64,000 bases of DNA from Acanthochlamys bracteata (Eukaryota > Streptophyta > Magnoliopsida > Pandanales > Velloziaceae): NCBI GenBank assembly GCA_019914995.1, contig CM034127.1:4464001-4528000 (forward strand), read 5' to 3'. A program made the position numbers and the translations under genes. Below, in pieces: positions 49,585 through 60,678 of this stretch; the first letter of the stretch is position 1, and every line of letters begins with the position of its first letter. Under the pieces are notes generated by a model. That model saw only the letters and a list, made by a program, of their open reading frames with translations, did no database searches and had not been told where the DNA came from.

Positions 49585-52500
49585 CTAATGAGTTTCTACT
49601 TTCCTTCTCTTCTTTTGGCGCCAGAAATTACCCTTATTCTTGCAAGCTTTGGTCGACTTCTCTTTCTTTCCTTGCTTCGCAGGTGAGGTGGTTTTATTTT
49701 GGCGTTTGTCCTCCTCAGGTGGACCATTGTTGAGCCACTCGTCGACATCAGAATTTTCTTCTTCTTCATCTGAGCTTAGGACCAAGTCCTCCACTATATC
49801 CTCATCTGCACCCGTATCATCCTCTTGATCAGCAACCCACTTCTTTGAGCCTTTCTTTGTGTCTTTCAAGTTTTTACTCTCTCTGCATCACCAGAGGAGA
49901 ATCAGTTTAAAAGTCCTTACTTGAGCAATTGAAATTTATTACTGTAGTCAGAATGTCATACTTGGAAATTTTCTCAGGCAACCATGATGAGCTGAACACA
50001 GCAGCACCTTCATCAGAATCCCCCTTATTATCATCATCCTCCTCGAGTTTCGATAGTTTGCTAGTGAACACAGATGACTCTTGCCCAACTAGGACGCTGA
50101 AAATTAAGAAGATACGGGCCATTTACAAAACAGAAGAGCAAGCATTTAATAGAAGTTTGATTCTTCTGTTTTATATGTTTGTTTTATATGGCTAACTACA
50201 AGGGCCCAAGATGGTGAGTTTGTAACATAAAGATTGTATGATAAACAAAGAAACTCAAACAAGAAATATAATATATTAACTAAAGGCAAAACAAACCAGG
50301 ATTCAGACAACGATTCACTCCTCTGTTGAGCTCTCAGATGTAAATTAGCAAGGAATTTGGAGAGAGGGCTTGAACCAGAATCCTTCTCTACCTGAAGAGA
50401 GACACATCTAACTCTGTTGGAAAATCATTGAACAGGTAAGAGCCTGACATATAGACATGAATTTTACCTTCATAAATGACAACACAGTAGGGTCATTCTG
50501 GGAGAATTGAATGGTCTTTCGCCTTGAATTTGTGAATTCAGAGTTTCCTTCTACCTGAAAGGCAACAATAGAAGTGGCATCCTAGTATTACTCAATATTT
50601 GTTTTATGTAAATTCATTGTTCTATGCATGCAGACAAAATTCTGCATACCTGACGAATCAATTCTTTAATTTCTCTTCGAAACCGGTCATTTTTAGTGGT
50701 TTTGGTGAAGTTTCGTAGCCTCACGAGTGGAACAAATGACAGCTCAAAAAATGGAATGGAGTAGCTCCACTGTGCCAAATGTCCGGCAAGTTCTTCGACA
50801 ACAGAAAACAGGCAAGCTTCCTGAAATCCACGGGTCTTCAATGTTGCCTTGTCCAGCTGCCAAAGCTAGGCATATTAGTTTCATCAATAGAAGTCAGTAT
50901 CTGGAAAAAAACATAAAGAGAATTTACCTGTTTGATACTGAACAAATTCACTGCTTTACCGATGCCTCCAGTGGGTTGGTTATTTAGTTCTTTCATTTCC
51001 AACATATCAAGTAGTAAGGCAGATACAGGAATGAAGGCCCCAGTGGCCTCAGCAATACGATTGAGCATCTTTACGCAGCGTAGCCTAAGCGGAACATAAC
51101 GTGCTGTGGGAACCAAACAAGCTACTCCTGAGATTAATTGTGAAAGTGGATAAGCCAGAGGCCTAAAGTCGGTCTCGGAGTTGTAGGTGCATATCACTCT
51201 CGTCCACAGCTCAAGGCAGTAGATGAACTGCCAGTCATAAACCTTCTGGTAGGGCTTCTGCTGCAAAGTAGAAAACCATATTGTCAGCTGAAGTATAAAA
51301 GATAAGAACACTGCAGTACGCATAACAAGTATCATGATCAGTAGATTAAATTTAACGATAAAACAATAAAATATCCACAGATAACCATATAGCAATAACG
51401 CACGCCTTGGCCAAGGCAAATCAGTCCTAGGTCTACAAACAGCACAATTTATATCATTTCATCATGAAATTGCTACACAAATCTTTAACAAAATCAAATA
51501 TACGTCCAAGAGATCTAAAGGACATATAACTCATAGAAAATGCTGTGTTTTCCTAGGCTAACTATGTAACATGAAAGTTGGACTTCTATGGAAATGTTTT
51601 AAAAAAAAGACTCAAACTACTTACAGAACTGCTTTGCAATGTACCCTTGTTATCTTGCTTTTTCTCTTTCTTCTTTTCATTCTGCCAAGAAGGTGGAAAA
51701 CAGCTCTTAAGACAGAAAAATGAAAAGCATAATAAGTCAAACACATGAAAATTAAAATCTCTGAAATAATGTTGAACTACCGTGGGGGTTACCTTTTGCC
51801 CTCTCTCCGTAAGTGCCCCATGTAATACCATAGCCAACTGGCGTATGAAGATGAAGGCATGTTGATAGGCACTTGATGGGTCAACGCCATAGAGTTCAGT
51901 AACACAATTTCCAAGAAAGTTTATATGCTGCAATCTTGACCTACTTACAGATTTTGGAAATTTACAATTCATAACATAAGCCTTGTATACACCTTTCAGG
52001 CATTTATCAAGGCAATCAGAACCGAGGCGAACACACAAGTCCCTGAGGAAGAGAAATGACACTACTGGCAGAGCACCTCTCCCAGTACCCCAATAATGGA
52101 GTGCGACCTGCATTTTCAGACCAATAAAGAAAAGCATGCCTTATGAAAATATAATAATTTGTAAAAGTATAACAGATTTTCTGTCAAGAGTAAACTAAAT
52201 GCATGTTTACCAACTTTCTGCCGAGGCTAAGAATACAATGTAAACTAACAGGAGAATGATATGATGCTAAAAGATTCTTTACATAATGCTAATTCAAAGC
52301 TCGACATTTTACTTTTATCTACCTTGATGTACTTCCGGAGGAGACTAGGATATGCAGCTAAGAACACTGCTGACGCTTTAACACGCTTAAGGGTGAAGGA
52401 GATCATCTGCTCGTCCGTCATTTGGGTCAATATATGGAGTGCATTACCTAAAAATAACCTCATTAGATTGCCATACTTCTTCCAAACTTTCGTAGTCTGC

Positions 52501-54169
52501 AATTCTAGAATTGTTTCTTTCTTTCCTCCAGAGCTCGGTGCCTTTAGAAGTTCTCGAAGAATCCTATCCATTTCATTTAATGCAAACACCATAATTTTAT
52601 TGAAAACGCTGCTTGAGATAATGCTGAAATTCGAGGAAGACTTGGAATCAACATCATCACCGTAATGGCACGCTATCCTGAAGGATCTCAACAGAGAGTG
52701 CAGTGCACTGGTACTTCCATCTTTCTGAATTGCCTGACACCATCTATCAACCATTTCAGTTGTAATAACTTTGATTGGTCGTTTCGATGTCTCATGAATT
52801 GCATCCAAGGGCTGCGCATCATCCATGTCAACTTCTTCATTCTCCTAGCCAACAGAATTCATTAGTTTAAGGATTAGGGATTATGTGACATGCATAACAA
52901 TCCCAACAAGATGGATAGTAGCTTACATCAATATCTTCGTCATTGAATTCCAAGAGCTCCTTATCAAATTCTTTCAGGTACTGATAGAATTCAGGATCCT
53001 ATTACAAGAAATAATTAAGAGGTAAATTTAACCATACTGCACATGTCGAGTAAGGGATGATTACCCATTGACATGCCATAAAATTTAATGGTTACTTACC
53101 CATTGTCAAACAATGAAATCGATAACAAACTTTGACCACACATAAGAAGAAGCAGGAAACTGAAAAGTTCCTCTGGATGACATGCAAGTTTATCCTTTTA
53201 ACTTCTATTTTAGGTCTAAATATCTTTAAGCATTTTATGAGCAAGACTATGGAATAACAATCAAAATATCAAAAGTATGCACACTGCGCTACTAGAGCAA
53301 CAACACTTTTCCAGTATCAAAGAGCAAAGATTAGAACCAAACCAGAACATCACCGCCAGATCAAGCATTCCAGTGGATTCAAATCCCATCAAGTATTATG
53401 GTGGGTACAAAGGTTAGTGACAAAACAAAGAACGCATACGCATCAAGAATTACTGTTGGCTTTGATGATGATAGACCAATACCACGACTTTCATGAATTA
53501 ATGTCTCGTATTGATTTATAAAAGTTCAGCTATTCTTCGCAAGCTATGTAGCACAGTACTCACCTTAAGTAGCAAGTTTACAGTAACTTAATATTCATTC
53601 GCTCTAAAAGATTTCATTTTGAAAAAGTTTAACCAGCAAAACATATTCATTAACTTATCCCATATTTAAAAGTCAATAAAAATGCTTCAAGAATTCTTCA
53701 AGCCAACAAGACCTTCTCCTGGAGCCTTTGCAACTGCATCACATGCTCTTTTGCTTTCTGTTGTGAACTTGGCTCGCCTCCTTCATCAGCAGACAATTCG
53801 TTCGTTTCTGTTTCCAGAACACAAATCATATGAGTAAGAAACACGAAAGTAGTCAAAAAGTTAACATGAGTGTCAGCAAATACTAGTAGATACTAAATGT
53901 GAACTTCACCTAAATCTTCATCTTCGGGCAGTAATGTATTCTGTTCTTCCAAACTTTCGATTTCTGATTCTTCTTCCACAACTTCTTGCTTCTAACAAAA
54001 TTACCATTAACCAAGCATCAGTCACCATACAAAAATAAATAAGAAAAGAAGCCCAGTAAAAAGCAAATTCTAGCACAAAATGTCTGAGAAACTAAGGTGA
54101 GAAACGAGAAATTGAGAAACAAGAACAAACCTTTCGAATGTGCTTCCGGTTCCTTGGTTTGGAAACCAT
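49585..54169 (-). CDS. NOC2: Nucleolar complex protein 2 homolog (Noc2 family)
   Basis: Ribosome-assembly factor. Noc2 pairs with Noc1/Mak21 and then Noc3 on 66S pre-ribosomes and helps move the large-subunit precursor through nucleolus and nucleoplasm. Thirteen exons on the minus strand: 54131-54169, 53910-53991, 53713-53807, 52927-52998, 52323-52844, 51793-52107, 51625-51681, 50928-51260, 50650-50856, 50468-50554, 50297-50391, 49962-50096, 49585-49882; total 2337 bp, 778 aa. The start [13 protein letters not shown] is a basic nuclear or nucleolar-type N-terminus, followed by an acidic section (to about residue 96). The conserved Noc2 domain spans about residues 110-600: [65 protein letters not shown]. 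The C-terminus alternates acidic ([20 protein letters not shown]) and lysine-rich stretches, ending in KKRRKVETH. Exon 7 (57 bp) is a Lys-rich insert that may be lineage-specific. Confidence 0.9.
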
Positions 54170-56503
54170 CGTGAAGGGAGTGAAATGGAGAGAGAATTCA
54201 CCGGAAAGTGGCCGGTGGATATTGAATGGGATCACCGGCGGGCGCTCGCAGGGTTTAGGGTTATTATTGCGTTTGCTTTTGGTTTGGGATTCCCGGGGTT
54301 TTCCGAAAAAAGTATTCGTAATTTTACAAAGAAGCCCTTCTTATAATGTTCGGGAGAACGAAATGTCAGCCCATTACGGAGGCCCATAATTGGTTAGCGC
54401 CCAAATACAACGTTATATACGGTTTAGCTTTGGGCTTCTTTCGTACGTTGCTTCTTTCGTATAACAAAGCGTTCAAAAAAAGCATTACTAGTCGTTTTTT
54501 AATTTTTAATTTATATTTTTTATAAATATTTAAAAAATTTATTTAATAATTAAAAAAATTATAAAATAAAATTTTTTATTTTTTATAAATAAAAAATTTT
54601 GTAAAAACAATATTTTTTATTTTAGAAAGACTTATGAGACATCTGGCATTGCTTTTTTAAAATTAATTTTTCAAATTTTTTTCATATTTTTTAATATATC
54701 TTTTAGAAAATTTAAAATTTTAAGAAGTATAAAACATTTATATAATGAAATTTTTTATTACATTATTATTTTTTAAGAAATAAATAAAAATATTTTTCAT
54801 TATAAAAAATGTTATTATAAAAATACTTACAAAGTGCTCTCAGATTCTAGCTTTGAGCTTCTTTTCATACATAAGCTAAAAACTTTGTTGCGCTTTCATA
54901 TATTGTTTCTAATTTCTATCTTTTAAAAAGTTTGAAAAAATGATGTTGGGTAGAGTGTGGTTCTAACTATAACTTCAAGTTATTTAAATGCCAAAAACAT
55001 ATTGAAAGTCAAAACTTAGAAAATTTAAATTTTGTCTATAAATTCCACCACTTACCGACATTAGAGCGTGTTTATTAACACACCAAATTTTATTTTTTAA
55101 AATTATTTTTAATATAAAATATCTATAAAAATTAAAATAATTTTTTTCACAATAATTGTTTTTTACAATTCAATTAAAAAACTTATTATAAATATATAAT
55201 TAATATAAAATTTTATTTTTTATTTAATATTTTTAATTTTTAATTTTATTTTTTAAATCTACCTTTTAAAAACTTCAGCAAACATTCTTTTCAGCAAACT
55301 AATCGAATAGAAGATAGCTTATTAAGATGAATTAACAGAGGCGCTAATTCTAATTGAACACTAACTCAGATTATATATGTATTGTTTAAACAAGTTAGCA
55401 GAATTAAATCACAAGTTAGTTTGATTAAACTAATTCAATTTGATAAGTTCTGTGTATTACATATCTCAACTGAAAACCTGTGCTAACTATTACGGTGTGT
55501 TTATGTTAGAGTAAATTTGAGAAAATAATCTAAAAATTTAAATTATAAATTATAATATTTTACAAAACTAAAATTTTATATTAATTTAGTATTAATAGTA
55601 AATTTAAAAATTAAATTAAAAATTTTAACAACAAATTTTATTTTAATTTTTATTAAAATAATTTTTATAAAAAATGTGTGATTTATAAGAAATAAGTTCT
55701 CAGAGTTAGTTTGAAATTGTTTATAAAATAAATTTTTTTTTAAATAATAATATTTTTATTTTTTTAAAAATGAGCTCTATTTTTTATTTCTAAAAAACTA
55801 AAAATATAATAAAAAAGTTTTATTACGTAACATTTTTCTATATTATTTATATTTTTTTAATAATTTTTTTAAATATTTATAAAATATATATTAAAAAATA
55901 TGAAATAAAAAAAGTTAAAAATTAATTTTTGAAAGGTGATGACAAAAGCAGAAAAGAGCGCTACTATCCAAGTATTTCTTTTTAACTCATCCCTTGAATC
56001 ATAAGTCATAAGCACTAGTTAACATCGACATCTCCTCAGCTTAGGGTTACCCTTCCAGAACTCTACAGTCTCCAATTCCATCTAATGAATCTTGTGCTCG
56101 TCTATTTATTAAAAAAATTTCAAAGTAAATAACTTTTCAATTTATAAAATAAGTATAAAATTTATAGAAATAATTTATGAAATAAATTGTATTATTAAAT
56201 TCATTTTTTCGAGTAAACAATTCTAAATAATAGAAAATAAACTGATGGCGGTGAGAAATCCATTAACAGAAGACGAACCTAATAAATCAGCCAGCTACCA
56301 AACTCGTTCCCTTTCCTTACTATTTAATTCAACCATAATAAATTAAATTTAAGGAAAAAAAATACTACTTAACTCTCGGTGGACCGTCGATTTCATATTG
56401 ATCCAGCCTTCCTTTCCTTCTTCACTCCACCTTCTCCTTACTTTCTTTTTACCCAACAAACCACAGAACAAACAGAGAAGAAAGAAGAAGACGAAAGAGA
56501 ACC
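54170..56503. other. Intergenic between NOC2 and the DUF1218 gene
   Basis: The divergent promoters of the two genes lie here. Most is AT-rich, with MITE-like blocks at about 54480-54640, 54645-54850 and 55690-55940. Near 55073 and 55494 sequences resembling GTGTGTTTAT mark a possible second AT-rich family. Plus-strand open frames at 54138-54389 overlap the NOC2 leader and look spurious. Confidence 0.5.
55690..55940. repeat. AT-rich MITE-like block
   Basis: About 240 bp of A/T with long complementary arms (AATATTTTTATTTTTTTAAA and ATTTATAAAATATATATTAA segments), like the interiors of the elements at 19182 and 44582. The termini are poorly preserved. Confidence 0.35.
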
Positions 56504-58010
56504 ATGGCTTCCAAGTTAGTTCTCATTGTTGTCTTCATTCTAGACCTCATCGCTTTCGGTCTCGCCGTTGCTGCCGAACAACGCCGTAGCCATGTAAACC
56601 ATATTTCGAAACTTTTCTTCTACTTGCTCCTTATTTTAACTTTGAAAGCTCTAGATCTGAATTTTATGATGTTGTTGTTATTGTGTAGGCAACCATACAG
56701 AGTGACAGCGAGAAGAACTACACATACTGTGTGTACAGTTCTGATACAGCAACTGGGTATGGAGTTGGAGCTTTGCTCTTGTTGTTTATAAGCCAAGCTA
56801 TAATCATGGTTGCTAGCCGCTGCTTCTGCTGTGGTCGTGCTCTTAAACCTAATGGTTCTCGTTCTTGCGCCGTCATTCTGTTCATCTTCTGCTGGTAATT
56901 AACTAAAACTAGTTATTGGTTTCAAGTTTGTTCTATAAGTTGTTGGCTTGTTGTTTTTCTTTTTTCTACTTTAGATCTATGATTTTGTTGTTCTATTTTG
57001 CGATTATCTTAACTTACAATGAAAACAACAAGATAATTTGAAAATGGAGTAGCAATATGTTCAAGGAAGCTTGAGTTTTGCTTCAACTTGTTTGATTGAT
57101 TTATTTGTTTATTCCTAGTTCGGTGATGAGAGTTATCATCTGGTTGTTGTGAATCATTAATTTTTATAAACTAGACCAGAGCGCATATTGAAGACTCCGT
57201 TTATTAACATATGCTGGACCAAATACATGTGAGCTAGTGTTTGGTGAGAGACAGGCATGTTTTACTTACTTTAGAAGTAATACTACAGTGTCGGCTGAAC
57301 CAACCTAAAAGTGTGTTTATTTTGACGGTGAATTCCCTTTTTTTTAAGTTAGTTTAAAATTTTAAAATTAAAATATTTATAAAAAATAAATTTTTATATG
57401 AATTTTATATTAAAAGTAAGTTTTAAAATTAAATTTTATAAAAAGTTATTTTAAAATTTTATTTATTTTCTTAAAATTGAGTTTAAAAAAGTGATGTTTG
57501 GCTGATAGGTAAATACGTCCAAAATATCGACAACATTTCAATATGGCAAAAAAAATTTTAGAATGTCACTTGGCAGAGCTGGATAGTCAAAAATGTACTC
57601 AGTTCAGGTCTGTTCAATTAACACTATATCTGTTCCCTGCAAATTTTAAGATGAGATCAATTTAGCAAATGTAGCGTTACTCTTTTGTTGTTAAGGTCAA
57701 TGTGAGAAGATTAAGTTTGGATCTTGTTGGTTTGATTGACAGGTTGACATTCCTAATAGCAGAGGCTTGCCTACTAGCTGGATCTGTGCGCAATGCTTAC
57801 CACACCCGATACAGAGTCATATTCAATGAGGACATAACATGCCAGACACTTAGAAAGGGAGTCTTTGGTGCCGGAGCTGCATTCATCTTCTTCACCGCCA
57901 TCCTCTCTGAATTCTATTATGCGTCGTACTCCAAGGCCCGCAACGATGACGGAGTTCCTCCTTACAGTAACAGGGATACCGGTGCAGGGATGGGTACCTT
58001 TAATCATTGA
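56504..58010 (+). CDS. DUF1218 membrane protein, MODIFYING WALL LIGNIN-like
   Basis: Three exons, 56504-56593, 56689-56894 and 57743-58010, 187 aa. DUF1218 proteins are plant-specific four-helix membrane proteins; some (MODIFYING WALL LIGNIN-1 and -2) affect secondary-wall lignin, though the biochemical role is unknown. Here helix 1 is at the N-terminus (KLVLIVVFILDLIAFGLAVA), helix 2 in GVGALLLLFISQAIIMVA, helix 3 in FIFCWLTFLIAEACLLAG and helix 4 in GAGAAFIFFTAILSEFYY. Conserved cysteines lie in NYTYCVYSSD, RCFCCG and DITCQTLRKG, probably in extracytoplasmic loops. Intron 2 is long (848 bp) and contains an AT-rich element around 57335-57500. The splice phases agree (TG|G TTG across intron 2). 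Function is inferred from the family only. Confidence 0.88.
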
Positions 58011-58676
58011 ATTACCAGATATGAATTTCGTTGGGAACGTTGTTCTTTTGTTGTGGATGGATTAGTTCATTGAGATCGTAGACTTGTAGTTAGCTTATAT
58101 TGTGTTGCTATTCACTACGTTATACGTACGGTTGAACACTTTATTTTCTTTTCTGTAGATCTCATACATTTATTACATTCATGATCGGATTGTACATGTC
58201 TTTTTACAATTCCAATCAGCTATAATACTCTTAATTAAGATTGTTAAAATTAATTTTAATTATTATAATTTTATTTTATCAAAATAATTTTGATTCAAGT
58301 AAAATATTTTTTTATGTAAGACTTCATCCAAGAGTATGTTTGGGGGATTTCTTTCCCAAATTTTTATTTCATATTTTTCAATAAAATTTTTTAAATATTT
58401 TATAAATTTTTAAAAAATTTTAATATTATAAAAAAATTTTACATCGTAAAAAATTTTTTATTAATTATTTTTATTAATTTTTTAAATAATAAAAATAAAA
58501 CTTATTTTAAAAAATTTTTAAATATTTATTTGAAAACTTTTTTTCAATACGCACTCCTAAACATCCCCAAATCTTAATCGATTTTATTTTTAAGGAGGTT
58601 TTTTAATAATTGGTGAAGTTGGAGGATTTTATTTGCAAAATTGTTTAAACCGTAAATAGGCTAAACGGCCGTTTGC
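58011..58676. other. Downstream of the DUF1218 gene
   Basis: It holds the likely 3'UTR to about 58230 and a MITE-like element at 58333-58569. No gene recognised. Confidence 0.5.
58333..58569. repeat. MITE-like AT-rich element with related ends
   Basis: The left TATGTTTGGGGGATTTC and the right end inverted (GGGGATGTTTAGGAGTGCG) share the GTTTGG-type core of the family. The interior is nearly pure A/T with self-complementary arms. Confidence 0.5.
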
Positions 58677-59026
58677 TTGGCTCAGACAATCAGGGACCTT
58701 CATCTCACTCCATCTTCCGCAGCTTACTTCGACGCCGCCGCTTCTGCTCTCTCCGCCGACGACTCAACCCCAAGATTTTTGAATTCCTCTCCCTCGTGTT
58801 GTGGCGCGTCATCCCCTTCAGTGGTAAGGTTGAAGTGGAGCACTGTGGCTGACGCAATTTATCGGGTTTTGAAGAGTTATGGACTTATGGTGATGGTGGC
58901 AATGTTGATTTGGCTAAGACTGGAGTTAGGTTTGCTGGACAGATGCTTGTTGTCGCGGATAAAGGGGATAAAGAAGGTTGCAGGAAGCTGTTCATGGTTG
59001 TTCTTGTTACGGATTCGAGGATCAAG
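58677..59026 (+). pseudogene. Unrecognised gene fragment, GC-richer, probably one damaged exon
   Basis: This 350-bp island stands out from its AT-rich surroundings. One frame reads AQTIRDLHLTPSSAAYFDAA... to about 58880; after that a different frame looks coding (NVDLAKTGVRFAGQM, then KEGCRKLFMVVLVTDSRIK) and runs to a plausible donor (AAG|GTAGG) at 59027. No ATG precedes the first part in frame, and no second exon is visible downstream. The switch of frame suggests a pseudogene or an assembly error. I do not recognise the family, and the fragment could also be the 5' exon of a real gene whose other exons are lost. Confidence 0.45.
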
Positions 59027-60105
59027 GTAGGATGGAAAGTGTGGACTTCTATCTAATTTGGTTTTGAATTGGGTTGTGAATTTTGTTACAACAGTGAATC
59101 TTGAATCTCTATGTTAGTTGCTATGTCGAAATTTGTTGTGTTCTGATGTATATTTGGTTTTTTATGAAAGACTGTTTTATGTTGTGTACATGTTTTATGT
59201 TGCTGCTGAAAATTGGGATAAAAAATAAAGTGCACAACTGTACAATGATTTACTATAACAAATTGAAATTTACTATAACAACAAGCTAATAATATATTAT
59301 ATATATTTTTAGCTTCTGAAGAGAGCTTAAAAATTATAATTAAAATTTTGAAATTTCTACCGAAAGATTCAAAATTTATCTGAAATCACAAAAATTAATA
59401 TTTATTAAATTGTTACAGTATTACAAAAATATTATCTAAATTTTATGTATAAAATAAAATTTTATTAAAAATTATTGTTACGTTAAATTTTACGATTTTA
59501 TTTAAAAATTTTAATTTTATAATCTTACTTAAATAGACTAATTCTACTTTAAATTCTACTTTAAACAATGATTATATGTGATTGATTTTTTGTTTTTCCT
59601 CTTTCCTACAATCCTTTTGCTTTTTCAATCGAAGAAAGTGTGATTGAAGAATCTACCAAGCTTTTCCATATATGAATGCTATGCTTCGTGTTGAAGGATA
59701 CACTTTGTGCTTTGCATTAGATGCTTTTATGCTATGAACCAGGTGCTGCAACTCATTCTCTTGCTACCTTTTCTTTTCTTTCTTTTTAAAAATTTTATCA
59801 AACAATGACTTCGTAAACCTACACTTCTCGAAAAAGACAATTTTGTTTGATTAGTAGTAATTGACTTAAGTGGTTCTCTTTGGCAAATATAATTTACTGT
59901 CAGTTAATAAATAAGATATCAGCTTTCAGAACTCAGTTCCTTAAAATTACAAAGTTTTGTGTGCTAAAAATAAATAAGCACCAACATTAAGAAACTTACA
60001 TGTATAAGTTTTAAAAATCAATGTCCCTACAAACTTTGTTTTATAATATATTAACATTCTTTATTAGTGAAGCCAACCTATGTAGTTAAGTTTGTTAATC
60101 TAGGC

Positions 60106-60330
60106 TGCGTTTGAAATTGCATTTTAAAACGCAGCTTTTTTTTTTTTTTTATTTATATTTTTTAATATATATTTTATAAATATTTAAAAATTTAAAATAT
60201 ATAAAAAAATTTTATTTAATAAATTTTTTATTATATATTTTTATTATATTTTTAAAATAAAAAAATTAAATTTTATTTTTCAAAAAAATAAAATTATTTT
60301 TTTTCAGAAAAGCTTGCAATTTCAAACGCA
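60106..60330. repeat. MITE with perfect 16-bp terminal inverted repeats
   Basis: TGCGTTTGAAATTGCA (60106-60121) is exactly repeated in inverted form as TGCAATTTCAAACGCA (60315-60330). The 190-bp interior is A/T with a long T-run on the left and A-rich complement on the right. TTAAT lies just outside each end (about 60096 and 60334) and might be a target duplication, but a few extra bases separate it from the repeats. Confidence 0.8.
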
Positions 60331-60476
60331 CACTTAATGTTGAGAGGAAAAAAAAGCTATTGCGATAGCCTGGTCCATCAAAGTTAATGGGCCTCCGGTA
60401 GCAGAAGCAACCAAATCCGTAATGCCAGCCTATTGCTTCTGAATTTGTTTCTTTGTAGTTTTGTTAACGTTTCGGA

Positions 60477-60678
60477 ATGCTTATAAAAAAATTTCATAAA
60501 AAACATTTTAGATACTTTATTCTATAAATATTTAAAAAATAAAATTATTAATATAATTATTTTCAAAATTTATAATTTATTTATATTTTTTAATTTTTTA
60601 AAAAATCTTCTAAAAAATTATACATCAATTTTTGAAGTTAAAAATAAATTTTTTTAAGTGATAAGTACTTCCAAACGT
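60477..60678. repeat. MITE-like element with ACGTTT ends
   Basis: The left ACGTTTCGGAATGCTTAT pairs with the right end inverted (ACGTTTGGAAGTACTTAT), 15 of 18 positions matching. The interior is A/T-rich. It is only 146 bp from the preceding element. Confidence 0.7.

Noticed and set aside
54138-54389. Plus-strand open frames over the NOC2 start
   Set aside because: They overlap NOC2 exon 1 antisense and its leader; no homology.
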